A stretch of 64,000 nt of DNA from CAYPHY01 sp964410625 (GTDB lineage Bacteria; Chloroflexota; Anaerolineae; Promineifilales; Promineifilaceae), in contig CAYPHY010000015.1 of NCBI GenBank assembly GCA_964410625.1, positions 26,744 through 90,743 of the forward strand, read 5' to 3'. Below are positions 27,133-35,600 of this stretch, one piece after another (the stretch's first letter is position 1; every line of letters begins with the position of its first letter). The position numbers were made by a program, and so were the translations under genes. Below the pieces are notes generated by a model. The model was not told where the DNA came from, ran no database searches, and saw nothing but the letters and a program-made list of their open reading frames with translations.

Positions 27133-27822
27133 CTATGTACCATCCTTAATCAGCAGCTTATACCCCCGCCCCCACACCGTTTCGATCTCCACATCGCTCC
27201 CCACCAGCTTGTCGCGCAGATGGGCGATGTGGACATCTACCGTGCGTGTCTGGCCGTAAAAGTCGTACCCCCAGACGAGATCGAGCAACTGGTCGCGGGA
27301 GAGGGCGATGTTCAGATGGTCGGCCAGCGTCAGCAGCAAATCAAACTCCTTCGCCCGTAGCACCACGCGCTCGCCGTTTACCGTCACCTCACGGCCGCGC
27401 GGATCAATTGCCACATTCCCCACCCGCCGCACCTTGTCGCCGGTCGCTCCACCAGCATCCACGCGCCGCAAAATCGCCCGCACCCGCGCCACCAACTCGC
27501 GCGGGTTAAAGGGCTTGGTCAGATAATCATCCGCCCCCATCTCCAGGCCGACGATCTTATCCATGTCCTCATCGCGTGCGGTGAGCATCAAGATCGGTAG
27601 ATTACTCTCCTGGCGCACGCGGCGGCATACCTCCCAGCCATCCATCTCCGGCATCATCAGGTCCAGCACTAAGAGGCTCGGCGGCTCGCGCCTGATCTCC
27701 GCCAACGCCTGCACGCCATCATCCACCGCCACCACGCGGTAGCCCTCCTTCTCCAGGTAGAGCCGCGCCAGATCACGGATGTTGGCTTCGTCGTCGGCGA
27801 TGAGGATGGTTTGCTGTGACAC
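27133..27822 (-). CDS. OmpR/PhoB-family response regulator (orphan)
   Basis: The protein has about 229 residues. The receiver domain shows ILIADDEANIRDLARLYLEK, phospho-acceptor Asp54 in LLVLDLMMPEMDGWE, the Thr in ILMLTARDE and the Lys in DDYLTKPFNPREL. The C-terminal winged helix carries AKEFDLLLTLADHLNIALSR and YGQTRTVDVHIAHLRDKL. It would bind DNA when phosphorylated by a histidine kinase, but no kinase gene is adjacent. GTG at 27822 is chosen because the frame upstream is read from a TGACAAGG repeat. Confidence 0.9.
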   Translation of the reverse strand: MSQQTILIADDEANIRDLARLYLEKEGYRVVAVDDGVQALAEIRREPPSLLVLDLMMPEMDGWEVCRRVRQESNLPILMLTARDEDMDKIVGLEMGADDYLTKPFNPRELVARVRAILRRVDAGGATGDKVRRVGNVAIDPRGREVTVNGERVVLRAKEFDLLLTLADHLNIALSRDQLLDLVWGYDFYGQTRTVDVHIAHLRDKLVGSDVEIETVWGRGYKLLIKDGT

Positions 27823-27898
27823 GATGACAGGGTGACAAGATGACAAGGTGACAAGGTGATCTTTCACTCCTTCACCCTGTCACCCCCTCACCTTGTCA
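27823..27898. repeat. Intergenic inverted word repeat, TGACAAGG type
   Basis: GATGACAGGGTGACAAGATG and ACAAGGTGACAAGGTGA words face TTCACCCTGTCACC and CTCACCTTGTCATG. The right end supplies the stop codon of the RidA gene. Confidence 0.88.
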
Positions 27899-28297
27899 TG
27901 GAAGAGCCGCTACCGCCTCAATCTCCACCCTCGCCCCCAGGGGCAGGGCGGCGACGGCGATGGTGGAGCGGGCGGGGTGGTGGCCGCCGTCGTTGGGGTC
28001 GCCGAAGTGTTGGGCGTAGACGCCGTTCATCGCGGCAAAGTCGGCCATATCTAATAGGAAGACGGTCGTTTTAACCACATGGTTCAGGCTTGTCCCGGCC
28101 GCTTCCAAAACGGCCGCTAAATTACGCAACACCTGCTCCGTCTGCGCCGCCACATCCCCTTCCACCAACTTACCCGTCGCCGGGTCCAACGGAATCTGCC
28201 CCGCCGTATAGACCTTATCCCCGCTGCGAATCGCCTGGGAATATGGCCCCACGGCCGCCGGTGCCTTGTCCGTGCTGATCACTTCAAAATGATGCAT
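27896..28297 (-). CDS. ridA: RidA family (YjgF/UK114) reactive-intermediate deaminase
   Basis: The 133-residue protein covers the full RidA fold: STDKAPAAVGPYSQAIRSGD, VYTAGQIPLDPATGKLVEGD, HVVKTTVFLLDMADFAAMN and the active-site Arg in HHPARSTIAVAALPLGARVE. RidA trimers hydrolyse enamines/imines such as 2-aminoacrylate released by PLP enzymes. The active-site residues that I can recognise are present. It is flanked by word repeats on both sides, and no metabolic partner is evident next to it. Confidence 0.93.
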   Translation of the reverse strand: MHHFEVISTDKAPAAVGPYSQAIRSGDKVYTAGQIPLDPATGKLVEGDVAAQTEQVLRNLAAVLEAAGTSLNHVVKTTVFLLDMADFAAMNGVYAQHFGDPNDGGHHPARSTIAVAALPLGARVEIEAVAALP

Positions 28298-28310
28298 TCA
28301 AACCTCCGAG

Positions 28311-28395
28311 TAGAAGAGACTGGAAGAAGAGACTGAGAGACTGGGAGACTTAAATCTCCTAATCTCCCAGTCTCTCAGTCTCCTAATCTCCTAAT
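28311..28395. repeat. Intergenic inverted word repeat, GAGACT/AGTCTC type
   Basis: AGAAGAGACTGGAAG and GACTGAGAGACTGGGAGACT words face CTCCTAATCTCCCAGTCTC and TCAGTCTCCTAATCTC words. The last unit encodes IRD-stop of the zinc-ribbon gene. Confidence 0.92.
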
Positions 28396-28969
28396 CTCTG
28401 ATTTCCATCCTCCACCCCCGATTGGTCAACCGCGCCGGAATGGCCCACAGTTCGGGGGGGGCGAATTGCAGTCGAAAGCTGATGTCCTCTAGCCAGTCGC
28501 CACGCGCCGCTTCTAGCGTCAGCACCAGCAGGCGGATCAGCTTTTCGGCGTCGGCCGCTGCCACCGTCGCTGCGCGGAAACGGCCGTCAACTGGTCGTGG
28601 TATCGCCTGGAGGACAGGCTGCTTTTCTAATAAGTCAATCCCCCACTTCTTGGCCTCCTGCCAATCCAATTCCCAGGCGGGCAGATAAAAGCGGCGGGGG
28701 ACGCCCCAGAATTTCTGTGCCTCTTTGGTTGCCGAGCGTTTGCCCCCTTGTGTCTCGCGCCGGTCGAGCAACACTTGCCCGCTGAAGACCCAAAAAGGCC
28801 AGCGGTCGGTCGCTGCGGATGCCGCATAGCGTACCTCAACCAGCGACAGCCCTTGCTCGTCAATGGCGACGGCCGCGCCACAATTGGGGCAGCCCATCAC
28901 CACCACCGCCTGTTGCTCCGGGGCCAACGGCTGCCCACACTGGGGACAACGCAACAACAACAACTTCAT
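28391..28969 (-). CDS. Zinc-ribbon protein 1 (no membrane segment)
   Basis: The protein has about 192 residues and starts MKLLLLRCPQCGQPLAPEQQ. Two CxxC knuckles (CPQC and CPNC) form one zinc ribbon. A globular part follows with FYLPAWELDWQEAKKWGIDL and a C-terminal LRLQFAPPELWAIPARLTNR. It is the first of three neighbouring proteins with an N-terminal ribbon followed by a domain holding a (Y/L)P-(V/A/I)-(W/Y) motif. Unlike the other two, it lacks membrane helices. The ATG at 28969 is chosen because the ribbon begins there. The function is unknown. Confidence 0.7.
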   Translation of the reverse strand: MKLLLLRCPQCGQPLAPEQQAVVVMGCPNCGAAVAIDEQGLSLVEVRYAASAATDRWPFWVFSGQVLLDRRETQGGKRSATKEAQKFWGVPRRFYLPAWELDWQEAKKWGIDLLEKQPVLQAIPRPVDGRFRAATVAAADAEKLIRLLVLTLEAARGDWLEDISFRLQFAPPELWAIPARLTNRGWRMEIRD

Positions 28970-29069
28970 CCTTTTCCTCTGTAGCGCGGCCTGTTTATCC
29001 GCGCGTATCCGCCGGGTAAACAACCCGGCCTACTCTCATCCTTCATCCCTCAGCCTTCATCCTTTCTTT

Positions 29070-30173
29070 CTACCTTCGCTTTTGCTGTCCTTGCAGTTCC
29101 TCCAGCACTTCCATCCCCGTCCGCACGGCCGAGAACAAATCTTTTGTGGACATAACTGGCAGGCCAAACAACTCGCCCGTTCCGCCCGCTTGCATCTTGC
29201 GGTAATCCTTTGGCTTGTCCTCGACCTCTTCGCCATAGCGAAAGGCGCGATAGCCGGCGACGATCAAGCCGATGCCGAGGAGGATGGGCAACAGCAAAAG
29301 CCCCGCGCCATCATCACTGTCACTGGTCAAGAAACCAGCCAACACCGTGCCGTTGACCAGGATGAAGTTACCGGCGGCCATGGCCAAGACCAACATTCCC
29401 GCCCGGTAAAGATGATTGCCCGGCGCTTTGCCGTACATCACTTTGCCGTTCACCGCGTCTACGACCACCTGGTAGTGGCGGTTGCGATACTCATAACGGC
29501 CGATCCACACCGGATAATAAACGAGCGAAAAATGGGGATGGAGGACGTGGATCTCTTCATAATGAGTGGAGGAGAGGGAGGCTTCCTGCTGCGCCCGATA
29601 GCGAAAGTAGGCTTCGGCCTCCGCTTGCGCCTCGGTGGGCGATTCCGCCGGTTCAAAGACCATCGCCTCGGCGTGCAGTGCCTGGCTGTCGAAGGGTTGC
29701 AAATGTTCGCGAAAGACGGTCACACGGTGGACGCCAAACTCAGTCACGTCGAGTGCGGCATCGTTCCAATACATGGATTTGAGGACCTCTTTTTCGGCCG
29801 GTTTGGTCTCGTCGCCCGATTTCACACGGCCGAAACGCCACCCCGCCACCGTCGCATCCACGCGCCAAAAGGGGAGATAAGCGAGAAACATCTCTGTGAT
29901 CTGCGCCTTGGCCCGCAAATCACGCGCCTTTTTCGCCCCGCTGAAGAAGCCGCGCACCGCCTCTTGCGCCTGTTCACGCGCTACGCGCCGCTGCACCTGC
30001 CAACGCTGGACGCCGCGATCTCCTTGCACCAGCGAGTGTTGGCTGCAATAGGGGCAGCGGACAATCCGCGCTCCCTCCGCCACCGGGACCACGCCGCTGC
30101 AATTGGGGCAGACCAACCCGGCCGAACGTTCGCGGCGACTGGTTGGGGGAGGGGATGGTGTTTGTTCGATCAT
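29070..30173 (-). CDS. Zinc-ribbon membrane protein 2
   Basis: The protein has about 367 residues. The N-terminal zinc ribbon (LVCPNCSG, IVRCPYCSQHSLV) is followed by a soluble region with FLAYLPFWRVDATVAGWRFG, then LVYYPVWIGRYEYRNRHYQV and VVDAVNGKVMYGKAPG. Two hydrophobic segments follow (AGMLVLAMAAGNFILVNGTV, LLLLPILLGIGLIVAGY). The repeated fold with YxPxW and VDAxxGxV is shared with zinc-ribbon protein 3. The ATG at 30173 is chosen because upstream codons come from a TATTGGTG repeat. The role is not known; similar ribbon proteins are sometimes mislabelled as primosomal helicase-like. Confidence 0.7.
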   Translation of the reverse strand: MIEQTPSPPPTSRRERSAGLVCPNCSGVVPVAEGARIVRCPYCSQHSLVQGDRGVQRWQVQRRVAREQAQEAVRGFFSGAKKARDLRAKAQITEMFLAYLPFWRVDATVAGWRFGRVKSGDETKPAEKEVLKSMYWNDAALDVTEFGVHRVTVFREHLQPFDSQALHAEAMVFEPAESPTEAQAEAEAYFRYRAQQEASLSSTHYEEIHVLHPHFSLVYYPVWIGRYEYRNRHYQVVVDAVNGKVMYGKAPGNHLYRAGMLVLAMAAGNFILVNGTVLAGFLTSDSDDGAGLLLLPILLGIGLIVAGYRAFRYGEEVEDKPKDYRKMQAGGTGELFGLPVMSTKDLFSAVRTGMEVLEELQGQQKRR

Positions 30174-30189
30174 GTTTCCAGAAGATTTG

Positions 30190-30310
30190 GAAGATTGGAG
30201 ATTAGCAGCAGTTGTATATTGGTGTATTCGTGTATTGGTGTATTGATGCACCGGTCAACATACCAATATACCAATACACCAATCTCTCAATCTCCCAGTC
30301 TCTCAGTCTC
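30190..30310. repeat. Composite intergenic word repeat (TATTGGTG plus AGTCTC types)
   Basis: GTATATTGGTGTATTCGTG and TATTGGTGTATTG words face CATACCAATATACCAATAC and CACCAATCTC. A single-arm AATCTC/AGTCTC block follows up to the stop of the next gene. Two word families thus meet in one spacer. Confidence 0.88.
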
Positions 30311-31144
30311 TTATACACGTTGCGAGATGATTGAGGCGGCCGTGAAAATTGGGACCGCCAGCCCAATCGCCACGGCGACATAAATCAGGAGGCTGATGAA
30401 GAAGGCGCCGCTGCCAATCGAATAGCCGATCAGCGGGATCAATGCGGCCAGAAAATAGGCTACGCAGCCAATTGAGCCAAGCGTAAAGTAGGGGGCTTCC
30501 TTTTTGGCCGGGAAAACGGCGGCGAACACCTGGCCCGTCGCTGCATCTACTACGGCCGTATAAGTCTCGTTCGCATAGTTATACTTGAAGGTGTAGATCG
30601 GTAAGTGGACGAGCGAGATCTCCTTAATGTTGCCCGCTGCCACCCCTTTGTCCTGCGCCAGCCAGGCGTGCACGGCCGTCAGCGGGACGGTCGGTTTCAC
30701 TGCATCGGGATCATACACGTCATCATAGGGCTGTAAATCGGCCGCTGGAAGCGTCAGATCGGTCAGATCAATCACCGACAATGCCGCCGCCGGTTCCAAA
30801 AACATCCGTTCCTGTATTGACTCCCCTCTGCTCATCTGCCCCCCCGCACCTCTGCTCTCTTCCACACGAGCCAACCACATCGGGAACAATTGAAAAGTCT
30901 GGCTATTGATCTGCGCCTTCTGGTCCAATCCCTTCACCGTAGCGTTCCCTGCCATCCAACGACGCAGGGCGGCGGCCGCATTCTGGTCGTTGATCGTTGG
31001 CTGGACCACATAATGCAACACTGCCTGGCTTTTATCCAGGTAGTTGGTCGTACCGCAATATTCGCAAACTGTGAATGGCGAACCCGCCTCCACAGTCAGC
31101 GGTGCGGCACACTGTTGGCAGAGCAATTGGGTGGAAAGTTCCAT
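30311..31144 (-). CDS. Zinc-ribbon membrane protein 3
   Basis: The 277-residue protein starts MELSTQLLCQQCAAPLTVEA with knuckles CQQC and CEYC. The middle has FQLFPMWLARVEESRGAGGQ, then a region paralogous to protein 2 (LVHLPIYTFKYNYANETYTA, VVDAATGQVFAAVFPAKKEA). Two or three C-terminal membrane helices follow (GCVAYFLAALIPLIGYSIG, FFISLLIYVAVAIGLAVPIF). Together the three genes form a local paralogous family on one strand. The biochemical role is unknown. Confidence 0.7.
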   Translation of the reverse strand: MELSTQLLCQQCAAPLTVEAGSPFTVCEYCGTTNYLDKSQAVLHYVVQPTINDQNAAAALRRWMAGNATVKGLDQKAQINSQTFQLFPMWLARVEESRGAGGQMSRGESIQERMFLEPAAALSVIDLTDLTLPAADLQPYDDVYDPDAVKPTVPLTAVHAWLAQDKGVAAGNIKEISLVHLPIYTFKYNYANETYTAVVDAATGQVFAAVFPAKKEAPYFTLGSIGCVAYFLAALIPLIGYSIGSGAFFISLLIYVAVAIGLAVPIFTAASIISQRV

Positions 31145-31527
31145 CGCTGATGTTAAACAAATATTAGCAATGAGCCATTCGAGTACTCTTTTATCAACAA
31201 GTGAGCTAAAATAGTGTTACCCACTAAGCAGTACTCTCGATTTCATCCATTGTTACTATATTCGTTAATGGCAGCGACATTGTAGCATGGAGAGGCACAG
31301 GTGCAAAAGTGTTTGAACGAAGGTGGAGGTGGGTTTGGAGGGTCTGGAACCCGCACTTCCTTGTTCAGCCGCTTATGGGAACAAAGTCCCGTATGAACCT
31401 GCTTGCGGCCGTTCTATAATAATAGTACCCACAACTATCCAACCGCATATCCCCTGTTGCCACCGGCCACGCCAAACTGTATCTGTCCTTATATCTCAGA
31501 TATATGGAAAGAAGGCAGGAAGAAGAT
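31145..31527. other. Intergenic region upstream of the stress-protein gene
   Basis: About 380 bp between divergent genes. A short plus-strand frame inside it has no protein-like character. No clear promoter pair or repeat was identified. Confidence 0.5.
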
Positions 31528-32694
31528 ATGTTCAGTAGAAAGCTAATTCACCAAAAGATGGTCAGTAAAATGGGCAACAACAATAACAGCAGTATGGTCA
31601 ATAAAATAGTCGTCCCCCTTGATGGCTCTGCGCTGGCGGAATGCGCTTTGCCACATGCGCGGGCATTTGCAAAAACGTTTCATTCCGATGTAACGTTTTT
31701 ACATGTTGTTGAGCGAGAGGATAAGGAGGGGGCCAGCCAGGTTGATCCGATTAGTTGGCAATTGCGGAAGATGGAGGCGCAAACATACCTCAATTCGGTG
31801 GCCCAGCAGTGGGTTGCCAGATTGAGTCATGTGCGCAAAGTGGCTGCCGAGACAGCGCCACAATTGAATGGCGGGAATGGCGGAAATGGTGCCGAGGAGA
31901 CGGCCGCCCTGGAGGAGCCGGAATTACAAATGCTGGAAGGGACGGCCGCCGAGCGTATCATTGATTATGTGGATGAAAACGAGCATGATCTCGACCTCCT
32001 GGTGCTTAGCACTCATGGGCAAGGCGGGCTGTCCAAGTGGAATCTCAGCAGCGTTGCCCAGAAGGTACTTTATCGCGCGTTCAAGTCCTTTTTGCTGGTT
32101 CGCGCCTTCTGTTTCGAGCCTGGCAAGACGGCCGATGTAACTTACCGCCGTATCCTGGTTCCGCTGGATGGTTCCATGCGGGCGGAGCTGGTGCTGCCCT
32201 TTGCCACCAAGCTGGCCCAGGCGCATGGCGCAGAGTTGTTGCTGGTCCATGTGGTGACCCGGCCGCCATTGGTCCAACAGCAATTGATGGCGACTGACGT
32301 CAGCGAACTGGTCGAACGATTGGTCGAGCAGAACACGGCCGAAGCTGCCCGCTATTTAGAACAAATCAGAGCGCGTTTGGCCCCCCAGGCAGAAGTACAA
32401 TTGTTGGTCAACCATAGCCCGGCCGATGCATTGTTGGAGTTGGCGGAAACGATGGAAGCTGATCTGGTCATTCTCAGCGCCCACGGCCACTCCGGCGAAA
32501 GCACGCGGCCGTTTGGCTCCGTTGTCACCAGTTTTATTTCCTATGGCGATTCGACGCTGTTGGTCATCCAAGACTTACCGCAAAAGCGGATCAGACCGAC
32601 CCGCGCCGAAATAGCGGCGAGCAAAAGCGTCAACAACCACATCGGACTTAGCAAAGCGATAGCCTATGCTCAACCCGCATTCTGGAGTTACTAA
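31528..32694 (+). CDS. Tandem universal stress protein (two UspA domains)
   Basis: The protein has about 388 residues. Domain 1 starts NKIVVPLDGSALAECALPHA and ends LLVLSTHGQGGLSKWNLSSV. Domain 2 starts RRILVPLDGSMRAELVLPFA (around residue 208) and ends LVILSAHGHSGESTRPFGSV. The second domain keeps the G-x2-G-like ATP-binding pattern better than the first. A Gly/Asn-rich linker (NGGNGGNG) is inserted in domain 1. The ATG at 31528 has GGAAGAAG just upstream; an alternative ATG lies eight codons earlier. Its 3' end overlaps the giant glucan synthase gene by 29 nt, so both are likely made from one transcript. Confidence 0.9.
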   Translation: MFSRKLIHQKMVSKMGNNNNSSMVNKIVVPLDGSALAECALPHARAFAKTFHSDVTFLHVVEREDKEGASQVDPISWQLRKMEAQTYLNSVAQQWVARLSHVRKVAAETAPQLNGGNGGNGAEETAALEEPELQMLEGTAAERIIDYVDENEHDLDLLVLSTHGQGGLSKWNLSSVAQKVLYRAFKSFLLVRAFCFEPGKTADVTYRRILVPLDGSMRAELVLPFATKLAQAHGAELLLVHVVTRPPLVQQQLMATDVSELVERLVEQNTAEAARYLEQIRARLAPQAEVQLLVNHSPADALLELAETMEADLVILSAHGHSGESTRPFGSVVTSFISYGDSTLLVIQDLPQKRIRPTRAEIAASKSVNNHIGLSKAIAYAQPAFWSY

Positions 32695-35600
32695 TTCGCC
32701 GCCGACGGCCGAAGAGACAACCTGGCAGCCCGAGGCCTCCGACAGCAAAACGATTGATCCTCTTGAAGAAACAGCACAGCGACTGGCGCAAGCACATGAA
32801 GCTGTCTATGTGCCTGGCCGCCGCCGGGCTGGGGCGCGACGTCCAAAGACGGACAAAAATTTATTGCAGCGTCTGGAGCAACAGGCTGAACGATTAGCAG
32901 AAGCCCATGCGTTGCTCCAGGCTGCTGATGATGAACTGGCCTATTCCCAGGCGGCCGAGTGGCTGCTGGACAACTACTACATCGTCCAGCAAGCCATTCG
33001 CCAGGTAGAAGAGGACCTTCCGCCAAACTACTACCGCGAACTACCCACACTCAATTCAGGTTCCGATTATATCGGGCTGCCTCGCGTCTATGCCCTCGCT
33101 CGCGAGCTGCTCTTGCTGGAGCAGTGCCAGTTGGATGTGGGGCGGCTAGACCGCTTCCTATTGGCCTATGAGGAAGAACGGCCGCTGATGATGGGGGAGA
33201 TTTGGGCTTTGCCGATCCTGTTGCGCTTCTCGTTGCTGGAAGCGTTGACCCAGGCTATCGGCCGGGTCACGAATCTCGATATCGGGGAGGATCTGGACGC
33301 CGCGCTGCGCTTCCCCACGATGGTAGATGATGCTGAAACGGTTGGACGTTGCATCATCAGTTTGCGCCTGCTGGCCAGCCACGATTGGCTCGACTTTTTT
33401 GAAAGGGTCAGTCTGGTTGAACAAGTTCTCCGCGATGATCCGGCGCGGCTCTACGGCCGTCTGGAGTTCCAGACCCGCGATATGTATCGCAAGATCGTTG
33501 AGCAGTTGGCACGGGCGATTGACGGCGATGAGGTGCAGGTGGCGCGGGCTGCCGTCCGTTTGGCAACCGATAACCAGGCCGCCGCGCAACCCGTTGCCGG
33601 TTGGATGGGGCTGGAGCTGCCTCGTAACAGCCATGTGGGCTACTATTTGCTGGATGACGGCCGCTTTGACCTGGAAAAACAGTTCGGTTATCGTCCTGAT
33701 GCCAAAACGAGACTGCAACGCTGGGTCTTTGCCCATTCAACGTTGGTCTATGTCGGTTCCATTTCGCTGATCACGCTGTTGCTGGTGGGCTTACTGCTCG
33801 CCTATGGCCTGAGGAGCGGCGGCAGCGTCCCCCAACTGCTGCTGATCCTCCTGCTTAGCTTCATTCCGGCGACGGCCGCGGCGGTCAACCTGATCAACTG
33901 GCTTGTCACCTATCTGATCAAGCCACGTGTCCTGCCCAAGCTCGACTTTGAAGAGGGCATCCCCCTCTCCTGCCGGACGATGGTGGTCGTTCCGGCGATG
34001 CTCACCAGCCCCGATGAGGTGGAGTCCTTGCTGAAGCAGTTGGAAATGCACTACCTGCGGAATCCCGATCCCCATCTCAGTTTTGCCTTGCTGACTGACC
34101 TGGCTGATACAGCCACTGTCCAGGGTCATGAGGAGGAGGCTGGTGGACAAGCTGGGATAGAAACGAAGGAGTTCTCAAAGGTCGCCTCGCCCACCACGGA
34201 AGAAAAGAGGTTAATCGAGCAGGCACGCCAGGGAATTGAAGAGCTGAATCACCGTTATGCACGACGGCCGTTCTATCTTTTCCACCGCGACCGCCTGTGG
34301 AACCCCAGGGAAGGGGTGTGGATTGGCTGGGAGCGCAAGCGGGGCAAGTTGCACGAGTTTAACCTTTTACTGCGCGGCGCGACGGACACCACCTACAGCA
34401 CGCAGATCGGCAATCTCGGCCGCTTGCAACAAATTAAATACGTCATCACCCTGGACGCTGATACCGTCCTGCCCGCCGATGCGGCGCGTCGTCTGGTAGG
34501 GACATTGGCCCATCCCCTCAACCGCGCCCAGTTTAACGCCGAAGGAAACGAAGTCGTCGCTGGCTATACCATCTTGCAACCACGTGCCGACATCCGGCCC
34601 AGCAGCAGCAACCAATCCCTCTTCACCCGTGTCTTTGCCGGGGATGTGGGGTTGGACCTCTATTCGACGGCCGTTTCCGACGTTTATCAGGACTTGTTTT
34701 GCGAAGGTATTTATGTCGGCAAGGGGATTTACGATGTGGATGCCTTTGAGCGCAGCCTGGAAGGGCGTATTCCCGAAAACACCTTGCTCAGCCATGACTT
34801 GCTGGAGGGGATTTACGGCCGCGCTGCGTTGGTGACCGATATTGTTCTTTACGAAGATTTCCCACCCCACTATCTCGTTTATGTGCGCCGGTCACATCGT
34901 TGGATTCGCGGTGACTGGCAGTTGCTCCCCTGGCTGCTCTCGTTTTTCCCCAGCGGCGAGCGGCCTCGTCAGGACGGCCGCCGTCTGTCGCTGATCGACC
35001 GCTGGAAAATCACCGATAATTTGCGGCGCAGCCTGCTCGCCCCCGCGCTCTTTTTCCTCTTTGTGGCCGGTTGGCTGGTGCTTCCCGGCTCGCCGCTGGT
35101 GTGGACACTGGTTGGTTTGGCCCTCCCCGCTGTGGCCTTGCTGACCAGCACGGCGATGGCTATCGCGCGGGGCATCGGCAGTTGGCGCGAGGGGTTGGCC
35201 TGGCGTGAACTAAGGCGGCCTGTGCTGGACAGCGCCTTGCGTTGGCTGTTGCAAATCGCCTTTTTGCCTTATGAGGCATTGCTGGCGGCCGACGCCATCC
35301 TCAGCACCCTCTGGCGTATGTTTGTCTCTCGTCGCTATTTGCTGCAATGGACGACGGCCGCCCACACCGTCCGCTTAATCGGCAAGGAAGTCTCCGCTGA
35401 GGCCAGCCTGCGCCAGATGTTGCCTTCGTTGCTGCTGGTGGTCATGGTTGTGATCCTGCTGCTCGCGCAGACGGCCGAGGTGGTTGCCGAGGGAGCGCCG
35501 CTGACCACAGCGATTGACAACCTGCTCGTGGCTGTGCCGGTTGTGGTTGTCTGGGTCCTTTCTTCATGGATTGCCCACTGGATCAGCCGTCCGGAGCGCG

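Noticed and set aside
28863..30383. 506-codon plus-strand open frame over the zinc-ribbon genes
   Set aside because: It runs antisense through two zinc-ribbon genes with clear CxxC motifs and crosses repeat blocks; no protein-like features.
31323..31538. 71-codon frame upstream of the universal stress protein
   Set aside because: Low-quality composition, no start signal, overlaps the real start region.
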